This document shows positions 11,822 to 22,986 of a stretch of 64,000 bases of DNA, in pieces. Origin of the DNA: Aurelia coerulea (Eukaryota; Cnidaria; Scyphozoa; Semaeostomeae; Ulmaridae); assembly GCA_039566865.1 (NCBI GenBank), contig CM076955.1, positions 5,582,501 through 5,646,500 of the forward strand, in the 5' to 3' direction. The position numbers and the translations under genes were made by a program. The notes beneath the pieces were generated by a model. The model was not told where the DNA came from. It ran no database searches and saw only the letters and a list, made by a program, of their open reading frames with translations. How positions within the stretch are numbered: position 1 is the first letter of the stretch; each line of letters begins with the position of its first letter.

Positions 11822-12282
11822 AAGATCAGTCTCAAAAAAAAATCGTTGTCAAAGAAAAGCAGACAAAGTAAACAACCAAAACACTTCGGGGAGATATGCC
11901 CAAATACCTGTCCATTCACCTGGTACTTTTGGTTTTTGTTTTTGATTAAAGTTTCTTATCAAAATGTTTAGTTTTCCTTAAGCGTCCGATTACCACCGCC
12001 GGCACCCTACTAAGATTTCTTCTTCATAGAAAGTTGAGATATCATTATTTTACGGTGGCTGATTAAGAAAACATGCCTTACTTACAAAGGAATTGAACTT
12101 GACATCCACAAGTTGCATCAGCCCCAATCGGGTAAAAATCTGCCATCATTCGGGCAAAAATGTTGGTAAACAATGGACTTTGTGTCAGGCAGCTCCCCTA
12201 GATATTTTCTTCCCGTATGATTATGCCCAAAGATATCAAACTTACTCATTGTACTAGAGTTCGTGAAAAAGTAATGACTGTG

Positions 12283-12615
12283 CTCCGGGGGGGGGGGGGG
12301 GGTACTTGACATAAAATTGTATGGGGGTGTGCCTACGATAACAATTATTTTTACCCGGCTCCAGAACTTTTCCCTTCAAATGATAGCCGATTCCAGAAAA
12401 AATCGGTCAAAAGTATACTCCAAAACACAAAAAGGGACTAAATAATAACCAAATCTAACAAAATTTCCTCTTTGTACATGTTTTGACAACCGGCTCCAGA
12501 AAAAATGCCTTCTTTTGATACTTGATTTCCACTGATCAAAATTCCAGACAAAATTGGTGAAAACCCGTGAAAACGATACCCTGAAAGACGGCACAACCCT
12601 CCCTCCCTCCCCCGG
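12283..12615. mobile_element. G-tract-ended MITE, 333 bp
   Basis: Left end CTCC followed by a long G run and TACTTGAC; right end a C-rich run closing CCCCCGG. Perfect 8-bp TSD TGACTGTG at 12275-12282 and 12616-12623. The interior repeats an ACCGGCTCCAGAA motif. Confidence 0.8.
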
Positions 12616-13957
12616 TGACTGTGACAAATATGTGAAGTTGTTCTTTACCCTTAATACAGCGAAAAGTTAAAAATGTCTACCATTTCGAGGGAATCTTGCC
12701 AAAATAAAAAACTTCTTTTTTCCCAATCCACAACCTTGTACTTAAAGAGGCACTGCTAACCATGATCCTTTGTGGCGCCAAGGTCGACTTTCGTATTATC
12801 TAAAAGTCGTTTCTGGCCTAAATTCTTTTTGCGCTGCTTTTCATTCAGCACACAAAGGATTTTGTTTGACGATGGGTCTCTAGCGCAGACAAAAAAAAGC
12901 ATAGAGTCCGAAAGTTGATATTTCCCTTCTCCAATTTCAAAGGTCTCCAATTTCAAATTTCAATTTCAATTTCAAAGGGTCCTTCACAACGGACATACCT
13001 CACATACCTCACACGTGCCATCTCTAGTTGCACAGAAAAGAATGCTCGCAAAGCGTCTGTTAGCAGAGGGTCTTTAAAGTAAATCAACGGGGTTAAAAAG
13101 CAACTTAGCTAGGGGGACTGGGTCCATCTAATATAACCTATTGTATTTGATGTTCTTGATCGATGAAAACAAAAGGAAGATTAATGGCGCCTGCCGTTCT
13201 TTTGTGCCATGTTTAGATTATGTCGCTATATCTCCGTTCATTTACTTTAAGTACTCAAATTATTAGTTTCTTGTAAAAAATGAGTGTCTTTCATGTGTCC
13301 TTTCAGAAAAGAAATTCTTGTTTGTTTTCATCCATATTCAGGCACCGTGTGGACTGGTGGCACAAAAAATGTGTACATATCTGCAGCGTCATGCACATGC
13401 ATCAGTTCGTTTTTGCTGACAAAAACTTCTTTCTTCACGCGTCTATTTTTCCAATTTTTACCAAGCCAGAGTCTACCCATGATGCATCAGAGATGGCTCT
13501 CATCCAATCAAATCACGTTCCTGGAAAAGGAAAAGAAGACTTGCTTGTATATTCTCGGCTAGACGGGGACAGTGGCTGACAGCAAGAGGTATGTATGCAT
13601 CGCGGGATTTTATTTGCTTAGAAAATAAAACTCTTAGAAAATAAAACTTTATAATACTTGGTGTTTAGAATGATATCCTAAAGAGATGCTTGCCTGCTCC
13701 TTTCCCTCTCGCAATGGTATTTATTTGCGAGGCCTTTTCGTGTTTCTGTTCCCTACGTTTAGGCCCTCGATAACCTGCCAAAGGATAAACACAAAACAGA
13801 ATTATTATGATAAAAGGACTGATTTCTAGTCTGTGTTGTTACTTTGACTTGCGGATCTTCTGATAGCTGCATCAATGAGCTTCAATGAGGAATGTTGGTG
13901 ATCTTTGCAATCATATAATAGTATCAAAAGAAAAACCAACCAAAGCCATGTTTTTGT
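12616..13957. other. Intergenic interval, no gene recognised
   Basis: Contains an (AATTTC)n-like run at about 12930-12977 and two overlapping open frames at 13280-13580 (99 and 92 codons) that match no family I know and have no clear splice context. I see no supportable gene. Confidence 0.5.
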
Positions 13958-13989
13958 TAGCCTGCGACTCTCGAGGAGTTGGCAGGCTA
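13958..13989. mobile_element. 32-bp palindromic mini-insertion with 9-bp TSD
   Basis: The segment opens TAGCCTGC and closes GCAGGCTA with a short centre. It is flanked by a perfect 9-bp direct repeat TGTTTTTGT (13949-13957, 13990-13998). The ends match the terminus of the 513-bp element at 48720-49232 over 8 bp. Confidence 0.75.
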
Positions 13990-14833
13990 TGTTTTTGTTT
14001 GGGGGTGGGCGTTTCCTGTCCTGTCTGTAACTGTACGTACTGCAAACGTGCGTGAGTATTCCTTTTCTGCCTCCTCTAACCATGTGACTATGCTTCTTAT
14101 GCTCCAACGTGTACTCAAATTGAAGGATCGATTGGCTTTAACTTTGACAATCAACAGTATTTCAGTTGAAGAATTAATTTTTCTTGTTATAAGAATCTCA
14201 GCAATCATTCAATCATGAGGATGATAAAGAAAGCACTCTCAGGTGTCAAATAGACACAAACCCATTTCTTAATTTAAAAAAATTCTCCCACCCCTAAGCA
14301 GTAGTGACACCTACTACAGTAAAGTACCGCTTTTGCTTTTACAAAACCATTTTATAAGGAACTAGATACTGAATCTTTGAAAGAACAATAAGAAAACAAA
14401 AGTATAATTAAGGGAGAACAATAGCTGATGTGACAAAAGGGAGTTCTTGAAGGTGGGACTTTGTTGCAATTAATTTCATGGAAAGTGTTAGCAAGAGTTG
14501 TAACAGCTGGAAATTGTACTCTCAGTTTGAAATATTTCCATCCCCACTAATTTCCACCCCTCCGCCTATTAGGTTTTCAAGCTTTTTCCGCATCTCCCTC
14601 AATTTCTAAGACCCTTTCTTTTTTGGCACCCGAGAGTAATTTGTATGTGGTCATCTAATCCTGTGAAACAGTCTGGGAAGAAGAAATCTATTTAGGGATT
14701 GATGTATTGTGTATAGTGTGCTGACTCACCCCCTTCATCAAATATGCAACTGCATTCACATTACATAATTGCAGTTAAATGCAAAATAGAAAGAAAGGCA
14801 ACATATGCACCAAGAATCATGCTACATCCAATC

Positions 14834-15127
14834 CCCGGGGGGGGGGTACATAACATGTTTAGGGTACGAGTATGTGCCACCAATATGGGTGGGTTTTTGG
14901 GCCTAAAATTCTCTATACAAGGGTCCTTTTTGGCAGATTTTCCATAAACATGGGTGTGGTTTCGCTGAAATTCGCAAAAAATGGTTAAAATGGGCAGTTT
15001 TCCACCAAAATTCATCATAAAAGTGGGTATCAAAAGCAAGTTTCGGTAATTAGGAGAGGGTAGCTTTCTGAAAACCGGGCGGCAGACCCCTGTCCATCCA
15101 CAAGTCATGTACCCCCCCCCCCAAAAA
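14834..15127. mobile_element. G-tract-ended MITE of the GTACATRAC type, 294 bp, copy A
   Basis: Left CCCGGGGG-run then TACATAACATGT; right ACAAGTCATGTA then a C-run. 8-bp TSD ATCCAATC (14826-14833, 15128-15135). Homologous over its length to 19944-20242 and 28919-29212 in opposite orientation. It ends 150 bp before the FMN reductase ATG. Confidence 0.85.
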
Positions 15128-15277
15128 ATCCAATCAGGTCAATAAAATTGTGTCAGATTTTTGGGAAAAGTTTTCAAAATAGTATATAGTAGTTGTGATT
15201 TAGTAGCAGTGTTAATCTATCTTGTTTTCTAACAAGGTCATTAAAGTGGTACATTTATAATAATAAACTCAGTTGAA

Positions 15278-15422
15278 ATGGCTCAAACACCAGCAAACAT
15301 GAAACTGAAAATCCTTGCATTTATTGGCTCTGTGCGCGAAGGAAGGATGGCTGACAGAGTTGTTAAGATGGTTCAAAATTTCTACAAGGAGCAAGGTGAT
15401 GGTCATACACTTGAGGTTATTG
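15278..15422 (+). CDS. FMN reductase exon 1
   Basis: Encodes MAQTPANMKLKILAFIGSV through LEVI plus the first base of an Asp codon. Donor GTAAGT. A hAT-like element is inserted starting 22 bp after the exon end. Confidence 0.92.
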
Positions 15423-18400
15423 GTAAGTACTTACCATTCAGATTCAGGGACCGCGCAGCGGTTTCAAAGTGGGGGGGCTGAACGGCGAGCGAAGCGAGCA
15501 AAAATGGGGTCCGGGGGCTTGCCCCCGGAAAATTTTTTGAGGCCACGCCCTTTAGAACGTTGGAAAACGCCCTTTTCAATAAAAGACTTGCCTCTTAATA
15601 CGTCCATATTTACATTGTATACAGTTTGGTTCAAAAAAGATTTCAATTACCATGAAAAGAGACATCGTTACAACCAACAAAATTAACAGCAAAGCCTTCT
15701 CAACTCTAAAAACTATTACCACTGAAGATCTGTGAGAGCAAATGGGCCAAAGTTGGATGCCTATTCTAATTTTTAACGAAATCGTTAGCAATTTCTAATG
15801 GGGATATTGTGTTTGCTCATTGTTTATGAAAGTTCAATATTGCTAGATCGTTGACATTTTGCTTGCTTCATATTTGAATGAAGTCAGGTTTTGAGACATC
15901 TAGCCAAGCCATTGAGAAGGTCTCTTAGCAAATGCAGCAGTTGCGTGTATGAAAATATTGAAAATTCCATATTAGTGAAAATTTTCAGACCTATCTTTGA
16001 AAAAAGTGGGGGGGCTTTAGCCCCCCCTAGCCCAATGGCTGCGCGGTCCCTGTTCAGATTACTGTTGATAAAGAGGGTTTATGGGCCCCCAGTTGGATAG
16101 CATGGTCCTTTTGTATTCTAGGTCCTGTGCTTTGCTCCTTTGAATGTGAAAACTGAGATGCTGGAATCGCTTGTGACTAAATGCAATTTTCACATATTGA
16201 AAGTGACAGTCATTTTATTCTAAACATTTGAAAATACTTGGCAAAAATTGATTTCAATTATTTATGAGCTCCTCTCACTATGGGCTGGGCCAGGCCCCAG
16301 AGCTCGGTAATCCCTATCTTCAGCCCTTTAGCTCACTGATCAACTGGTTTGGTTCAGTTCAAATGTGCACAATAAGATTAGCAGGTTCAAAAATTTTGTT
16401 AGACAGCCCATTGTGCACCATATTACAAGGAAAGAGTTACAATAATCAGTTACTTTTGGTTGACACTGCAATTTAAAGTGATTTCCAATTGCAGACAAAG
16501 GAATTCTCTCAACCGAGTAATTCCAAACAAACAAAGCCACAAATGTTGCCCTGAATCCACAGTATGGCAAGCTAGGAAATTGTGCACATGAAGGTGGTTT
16601 TCAAGAGAAGTCATGGGTTTATAATGAAAGAAGAAGGATAAATCTAACTAAAGATCTGCTTGTTGGATTTTGTTTACATGATTCAGAAGCCCAGTTATTT
16701 GCAATTCTTGTATTCTATGTATTTAGGGCTGAAGTATAACAATTACTACTCAGCTCCTGAATCAAATAGACAAAATCTGTCAGGCAGATTTTTAGATTTA
16801 GCCTTCTTCCTCACATTATACTGTAAAATCATGACTTCTCTTGAAAACCACCTTTCCAGTACACAAGGTAATTGTTTGCCACACTGTTTTCAGGGCAACC
16901 TTTGTGACTTTGTTTGTTTCGAATTATTCCGTTGAGAGAATTTCCTTTGTCTGCAATCATTAGACTAATCACTTTTAATTGCAGCTGTTAATCAAAAGCA
17001 ACTGATGCTATAATAATTGTCTTTTACACAATCTGCCCTTGTTATAGTGCATCATATAAATTTACACTTACTTTAAGGGAAGTAACTTTTGCGGGAAGAA
17101 ACTTTCACGTTTTTCACCTTTTTGGATGAAATTCGTAAAAGTTTATTCTGCCAAATTTCCTTAGATGTAGAAACAAATATTTATGTATTCAGATATTGAT
17201 ATCCTCTGCTTTAACAACAACCTTTTTGAATCTAGCTGCCAAAAACATACTTATGGATGATTCGGAAGAGTCATTGAAATGTTCAGGAACATTTGAGATA
17301 TTATAGAAATATGATAAGAAACTTAATCCCGCAAAAGTTTCTTTCCCTGAAGTAACCATTGTCCAAAGCAACATTCATGTGTCTGCATGCTATGACCACT
17401 GTATATCAACTTTATCTACAGACCCTGAAGAACTGAACCTACCAGTATTGAAGCAGCCACTTCATTTCTATAGAGATCCAACAAAGGCTCCAGACATCTT
17501 GCACAAAATCAACAAGAAGATCCAGGAAGCTGATGCTTACATTGTTATTTCAGCAGAGTATAATCGCACTATCCCTCCTGCACTATCAAACATGTTGAAT
17601 CACTTTCCTCCTCCAAGGTACATTGTGGCATTCTTTAAAATACGTTATATTCTAATTCATTTCATTCAACCAAAAATAACTACATTTATTTAGTATCTAA
17701 TTGCAGTTACTTGTAAGAGTCTTTCATAACAGTAGTACTAGTCAGATAAGCAAGTTTGTGAAAAGATGAGTGCATGACAAACAAGTAATAAGATAAATAA
17801 GGCAAAACAAAAATTCTAGCATATTCTCAAGTTTAACACAATTGCTGAGCCTATCCTGGTTAGATCATCATAGCAGCCTGCCAGAACTTATCTTTATGTA
17901 CTGATAAATCTAGTATCGAGAATATATCAAAACAGAACCAACATCCACAACTTGATAATGCTGTTGCTCTAAATCTTACGGGAGGGGTGGGGAGGGGTTT
18001 CTAATGAGTAAACCAGCTATTGACGTGTGACCCTTCTACTCCTGTACAGACTATTTATACTGACACTATTTAACGTGTAGGAACACAACTTAAAATCACT
18101 GGCACGCTTGTATCCGTGATTCTATTGTAACCTATAGTACTTAAGACTCTGCTCTATCTGCCTCTCTTGGGACCAATAAATTCAGTTCTTTGCTTTTGGA
18201 TATCTTTCTTTAGAGAATACTAAATTTATGGCTAATTAAAGTTCATATCTAAGGGTGTAGAGTGGTTGTCACATCTTGATGATAACATAGTAGGTTACAA
18301 ATTTGCTAATAGTGTATACTTCTTCATATTTTGCATCTGGCTTTTTAGTATAGTTTTAACATGTTTCATGTGCATTTCTTTTTTCAGCTTTGAATTCAAA

Positions 18401-19251
18401 CCTTCAGCAATGATTAGCTATTCTATGGGACCACAGGGAGGAGTAGCTGCTTGCGTAGCACTTAGACCACATCTTAGCGAAATGGGATGTTTGCCAGTGA
18501 AACACATGGTCTGTGTTTCAACTGTGAGTAGCATTTTCAGAATATCGAATTGTTTCCTATGAGAGGCATTTCACTCTCAAAAATCTTGTACATCTTGGCG
18601 AAAATCCTTTTTTTTTCAAGAAAAATCCTTCAAAACTTCAAAGTCCTCTTAGGGTGCTTGACTTCCATTGTACAGATGCATGTAATTTCCAATTGGTGTA
18701 CATATCAATGTTTTCTTCCTATAAACACCGGTTTTCATGTGGCCATCATCAAATCGCTTGACTAATACACCCAAGAATGGTATGGTACCGTTTTGTTCAA
18801 CCTCGTGCGTAAACTGTATCTTTTCATCAAAAAAGTAAAGAATTTCAGTGACATCGTGGATCTGATCTCAAAACATGGAACTTCTCATAATTCTTTTCCT
18901 GAATCATCAATTATCTACCGTAAAAGCTCTATTTTTTAACCCCATCTCTAGTAAGCCCCTCCTTTCCAAACAAAAACTTTTAATAAACCTCCCTCTCTTT
19001 CAAGTATGCCAGGCATTACTAAACATGTTTGCATGTTAATTTTCATGGATAGAAGACAATTTGTTTGATTGATGATTGAACCGGTCACTTTTAGGAACCC
19101 TTTATCTTTTCAGGTTCACAAAGAACTGAATGAAGAAGGCGTCACTGAGAATACCCATATTGCCAGTTCTTTGAAGAAATCTTACAATGAGTTGACATGG
19201 CATGGCAAATCTATGAAGTACATGAGAGAAGTTGCTGGCTTGCCAAAGTAA
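15278..19251 (+). CDS. NADPH-dependent FMN reductase family protein (flavodoxin-like fold), complete, 4 exons
   Basis: Four plus-strand exons, 15278-15422, 17422-17617, 18388-18523 and 19114-19251, splice with GT-AG junctions and consistent phases (1, then 2, then 0) to 204 codons plus TAA, the usual length for this family. Members bind FMN and reduce it, or quinones, azo or metal substrates, with NAD(P)H in the cytosol. The N-terminal FMN phosphate loop reads GSVREGRMADRVV. The conserved SAEYNRTIPPALSN segment follows at about residues 95-108, and the GPQGGV loop near residue 130. No signal peptide or membrane segment is seen. The chosen ATG immediately precedes the first beta-strand (LKILAFIGS). 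The exact substrate cannot be read from the sequence. Confidence 0.92.
15445..16052. mobile_element. hAT-like non-autonomous element, 608 bp
   Basis: Inverted ends CAGGGACCGCGCAGC and its exact complement, flanked by a perfect 8-bp TSD TTCAGATT (15437-15444 and 16053-16060). G-tract/C-tract motifs lie just inside each end. No transposase. CAGGG ends with an 8-bp TSD fit hAT. Confidence 0.92.
16422..17046. mobile_element. Fold-back (Mutator-like) element, 625 bp
   Basis: Two roughly 200-bp inverted arms with ACAAGG at the outer ends. TSD GTGCACCAT/GTGCATCAT (8 of 9; 16413-16421 and 17047-17055). Homologous to the element at 43620-44207 and the single arm at 28140. The arms contain a fortuitous open frame, not a gene. 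Confidence 0.75.
17068..17355. mobile_element. TIR MITE, 288 bp
   Basis: Left TTACTTTAAGGGAAGTAACT and the complement at the right form an inverted repeat of about 30 bp including ACTTTTGCGGGA. No TSD resolved. The third element within intron 1 of the FMN reductase gene. Confidence 0.65.
17422..17617 (+). CDS. FMN reductase exon 2
   Basis: Starts after acceptor TTATCTACAG, completes the split Asp codon and encodes PEELNLPVLKQPLHFYRD through MLNHFPPP. Donor GTACAT; leaves in phase 2. Confidence 0.9.
17618..18387 (+). other. FMN reductase intron 2
   Basis: Phase-2 GT-AG intron between exons 2 and 3. I see no mobile element or RNA gene in it. Confidence 0.85.
18388..18523 (+). CDS. FMN reductase exon 3
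   Basis: Starts after TTTTTTCAG, completes a Ser codon, then encodes FEFKPSAMISYSMGPQGGV through HMVCVST. Contains the Gly-rich flavin loop. Donor GTGAGT, phase 0. Confidence 0.92.
18524..19113 (+). other. FMN reductase intron 3
   Basis: Phase-0 GT-AG intron between exons 3 and 4. No recognisable repeat or gene inside. Confidence 0.85.
19114..19251 (+). CDS. FMN reductase exon 4 (stop codon)
   Basis: Starts after TTTTCAG with VHKELNEEGV and ends ...MKYMREVAGLPK then TAA at 19249-19251, a typical C-terminus for the family. Confidence 0.92.
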   Translation, partial: VHKELNEEGVTENTHIASSLKKSYNELTWHGKSMKYMREVAGLPK

Positions 19252-19884
19252 AGCAAGTCATCAATATAAAGGACTTTTAAAGAATTTCCTCATATGTATT
19301 GGCCTTACTGCACATAGCATCCAAACTGCAGCGTTATATCGCTTTTGTGCATCCTGGGAGATCATTATTCAGCAACAAAAGCTGCTTCAGAAATACAGTA
19401 AAAATTGGTTGAATGTTGCATTGCCAACCAGAAAATGTCAAACCAAGTCATAATGTAGTTCTGAATCAACTCCAATCCCTAACTAAAAGAATATTCTAAG
19501 ATGCACTTGGTACAACTTTCAGCCTTTTTTAACTTAACACTTTCAATTAATTCAATGTCAAGAATGAAATTGAAGGTGTGTGAAGAACCTCTGACGGAAA
19601 GCCAAATAGCTCTTTTGGGTAAGCAAGCATTGTTCTACTTGATAGGGCTTTTCTCAATTTACATTGGAAGAAAAGAGTTAGGGCAAATGAAGCCATTGCA
19701 AAGCATAGTATCACAATGAGAGTATTTCACTGTAGTTTGGAATGGTGTGTTCCACACATAATTTTTTCAATAACCACGATGCACTTATGCCATACAGTTG
19801 CCTTTTGTTATGTAATATCAATCGGACAGAAACTATAACTTTGACTTATATATTTATCACGTTTTTATTTGTAATTGAAAGAAA

Positions 19885-19890
19885 AATAAA
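19885..19890 (+). terminator. Candidate polyadenylation signal (AATAAA)
   Basis: An AATAAA hexamer about 630 bp after the FMN reductase stop and just before the repeat at 19944. It could end the transcript, but no cDNA evidence is available. Confidence 0.3.
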
Positions 19891-19943
19891 ATTTATCCTG
19901 AGGGATATCAGGGATTTTGATTTCTTACAGAGTGCAGTTGCAT

Positions 19944-20242
19944 CCGGGGGAGGGTGTACATGACTTGTGGATGGATGGGGGTCTGCCGCCCGGATTTCAG
20001 AAAGGTACCCTCTTCTAATTACGGAAACTTGCCTTAGTACCCACTTTTATGATTAATTTTGGCGGAAAACTGCCTAGTTTTAAACTATTTTTGCGAATTT
20101 CAGCGAAACCCCACCCATGTTTTTAGAAAATCTGCCGGAAAAGGACCCTTGTTTTGTTTAGAGAATTTTGAGCCCAAAAACCCACCCATATGGGCGGCAC
20201 ACACCCGTACCCTTAATATGTTATGTACCCCCCCCCCCCGGG
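19944..20242. mobile_element. G-tract-ended MITE of the GTACATRAC type, copy B
   Basis: Opposite orientation to 14834-15127, with the same landmarks (GGGGGTCTGCCGCC, TTTCAGAAAGGTACCCTCTT, CCCACCCATATGGG). Flanks AGTTGCAT and AATTCCAT match at 6 of 8, an aged TSD. Confidence 0.8.
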
Positions 20243-21615
20243 AATTCCATTAGGGTAAAAGTATATCGTAATGCAATATAAAGTAAATAACCTTTGCACA
20301 AGCTAGGTTGGCAAGCCCTAAGTTGACAAGCTGCAGATCACCATGCTGAAAGTTAATCGAGAGTCCAAAAATCGAGAAAGCCTCTCAAAGAATCAAGCAG
20401 GCGTGCATAATCTTCAAACCTGCCTGGGAGCGGTAGAAATTCTCTGAAAGCCTGCCTGCATATCAATTTTGTACAGCTAGGGAAGAGAAGCATATTACCA
20501 AAACCAGTAAGAATTCAGGTATCAAACAGTAAGTTTTTACACATGGAGCAACGAAACAATCCAGAAGTCAAGGGCCGCATGAGAATATCAGCTTTGAAGC
20601 TTTCACTGAAAAACTGCATGCCATGTGGGAAGGTAAGAAGAAAATTGGTTGGAGCACGTGCAGTGAGGATTGAAAAAACAATGTGTCACCATTTTTTGCT
20701 ATTATTCATCTTCTTACTGCAAGTACATTTCACGAAGAACTATTGAAAAAACTGCCTGAAAAAATATTGGTTTGGAAACTAATTTCAATTACATTTCATA
20801 AAGAACTATTTAAGAAAAACTGCCTGCAAAATACTGCTTTCGAAAAAGCTGCCTAGGAACTTTGCTCCCATGTTCCCATGTTTATACACGCCTGGAATCA
20901 AGTACACTGTTGGTATCTTATGAATAATGATGTTATATAATTTACCTTCTTTCTCTTACTAATTGGGGGAAATTGTTTTATTTTATCTTGATGAATTTAA
21001 CAACATCTGCACGAACACGAATGATATCTGCACAAATTTTATCAAGAATCTCCTTACTTCAAAGTAGTTCACAGTTCTATTTTGAGTCCGCATAAATGGC
21101 CCGCTCATAATATCAACTTCTTTTCAATCATTAAACAACAGTTGCCATTTTATCGCGAACGAAAAAGAAGTAAGCCAAGGACATCCTTGAGAATAATGTA
21201 AGGATTAAGAAGTCTTTGTTCTCCGCTGCTATTGACTGTAGCACTAAAGCTGGTATTATAAGGAGTCAATATTCTTCAAGAGCAAATCAAATGAATGGCA
21301 AATGCAAAAAAGGATCTGGTAAAAAACATAATATTGACAAGCAGGTGCAATATAATTTCCTCCATTTCTCAGCGTTTTTACTGTTTGATCTTTACCGTTA
21401 TTTATAAATTTTGCCAACCAGCTGAAAAATATTTGTTGGTAAATTATGAATTAATTTCAGCTATTCCCACAAAATGAAAAGGTCGTCAAAAATGGGCTAT
21501 CAATTACTATGTTGACTATTTGATGGAGTAATGTTTACAGTTTCGAAGGAATATCTGAAAAGAAATTAGCGGAGACGGGGATACGCCGAAGTTGCAATTA
21601 ACCAACGTAGTCGTG
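20243..21615. other. Intergenic interval with a short direct duplication
   Basis: A CATTTCAYRAAGAACTATT segment followed by AAAAACTGCCTG occurs twice, at about 20724 and 20791. Otherwise no gene, RNA or bounded element is seen. Confidence 0.4.
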
Positions 21616-21763
21616 TACCCCATCTACACTTGCAGGCCAAAACCAGCCTAAACTAAACCTGGTTATCAAATGGGATGTTTTAATTGGTCAATCCAACAAA
21701 TTTTATTCTGTTGATTGGTTGAAAATTTATCTTGGTTTGGATAACTGTGTCTGCGAATGGTGT
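21616..21763. mobile_element. Harbinger-like MITE, 148 bp, copy 2
   Basis: Same organisation as 3123-3282: TACCCCATCTACACTTGC head, ATTGGTCAATCCAAC centre, CGAATGGTGTA tail followed by TTA. The left TSD is eroded. Confidence 0.65.
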
Positions 21764-22093
21764 ATTACTTTCTGGTAAAACAAAGCCAGAATTTGTAACA
21801 ATAGCATTTGATTAACAATGGCGTTTGCAAGCATAGTGATTTCAATGGCTGAATGATCAACTCACAAATGTAAACAAAGGAGACAACAGGCAACGTAAAC
21901 TACAGGCAACTAGAAACCGGGATGGCTAAATAGCTCGTTATGCAAGCGAAAAGGGTTTGCAAGAGACTGTTGAAATTCATAGCAAAAGTAGAGGGATGAT
22001 CAAAGCATTTGCCGCCTCGATTTGATCTTTTCCGTGTTCAGCAGCTTGTTCTGGCATTTAAGATGTTGACAGTCCCCTTAAGTGTCCTTTAAG

Positions 22094-22226
22094 GTCGACC
22101 TCCACTTGCAGTAGTTTTGGTCGGTGACCAGCACGTTTGTGTAGGGCGCATGCTCTGTTGTTAAAGAGTATGCGCACTAGACGAAAGCGCTGGTCGTTGA
22201 CAAAACTATTGCAAGTGGAGGTCGGC
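22094..22226. mobile_element. Palindromic MITE, 133 bp
   Basis: Nearly the whole element is one inverted repeat: GTCGACCTCCACTTGCA at the left and its near-complement at the right, with TGGTC and GCGCATGCTC arms inside. No TSD resolved. Confidence 0.65.
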
Positions 22227-22854
22227 ATTTACAACTGTTGTTCAAAAGGATGCAAGGGTCTATTTCATGCAATGACTCACAGTTACTCATATATTACCTG
22301 ACATTTAATGCCGAATAGCTGCGTTGGAAAAGCAAAAACGACCAGTAACCAGAAGAGCTAAGGCGAAACTAATGGGGTGTTGGGTGCGCCAAGGTTGCAG
22401 CGGGCTATCGTGGTCTTAGCATCATAAATTTCATAAGCTTCAAATGAGCATAACTATTTATTTAACCCAAGTGAGTTCTTGTGGCATAAGTCAGTTTCAA
22501 AAAGTTCTTGATAAGTTGACAGATTACCACCACCGCAGAAAATTTGGCACCATTTTAACGTGGAAAGAATGAACAAAGTCGGAAATTTTATCCCAAACAT
22601 AAAACTCGGGGAGATTGCCGAAGCATAAGCTTCCATTATTATCAGTCCTGGAAATTTTTACAAAAACATTTTCTCATTCTGGTAAGCCTGTTGAAGAAAA
22701 TTCAGTCTAAGGTTTACTTTTTAGTAAACTTTGCATGGCATATTTTGATTTGGTGATGATTTTGGACCTGTTGTGAAGGGGCGGTCTTGAGAATTCCGTC
22801 GTTTTCAGAACCGAGTCACTGATTTCATTCAGCTAATTCTTAAAACGGATTTCA
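22227..22854. other. Interval without a recognised gene
   Basis: No bounded element, RNA or exon found. The right part may be interior sequence of the CCGGGTG family whose end is at 22953. Confidence 0.35.
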
Positions 22855-22953
22855 ACATGCCCACCATTAACTGATAATTGCCAATATCATTGTCTTGATA
22901 TCCAGGGAGCAGTGGCCTTTCAAACGTGGATTGGTTATGTTTTACTCACCCAG
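22855..22953. mobile_element. Right terminus of a CCGGGTGAGT-type TA element
   Basis: Shares GCCAATATCATTG, TGATATCCAGG, CAGTGGCCTTTCAAACG and the terminal ACTCACCCAG-TA with 33712-33810 and 34960-35051. The left partner was not found. Confidence 0.55.
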
Positions 22954-22986
22954 TATGAAAGGCAGTGAGTTTGCATGGGTTGAAGT

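Larger units (their letters stand above)
10615..12001. mobile_element. Composite TIR element with nested insertions
   Basis: Inverted ends CGGCGGTGGTAATCGGACAC at 10615 and its near-complement ending at 12001 (one substitution in the compared stretch). A second version of the module, GGCGGTGGTTTTCGGACA, occurs at 11427-11444 and, inverted, as a tandem pair at 11784-11801 and 11804-11821. The MITE at 10791-11208 is nested inside. No TSD was resolved for the outer ends. Confidence 0.55.

Noticed and set aside
13280..13580. A small gene (two overlapping frames of 99 and 92 codons)
   Set aside because: No family resemblance, no clear splice signals, composition like the surroundings.
14761..15108. 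A 115-codon minus-strand gene
   Set aside because: It lies almost wholly inside the G-tract MITE, and similar frames appear in its other copies.
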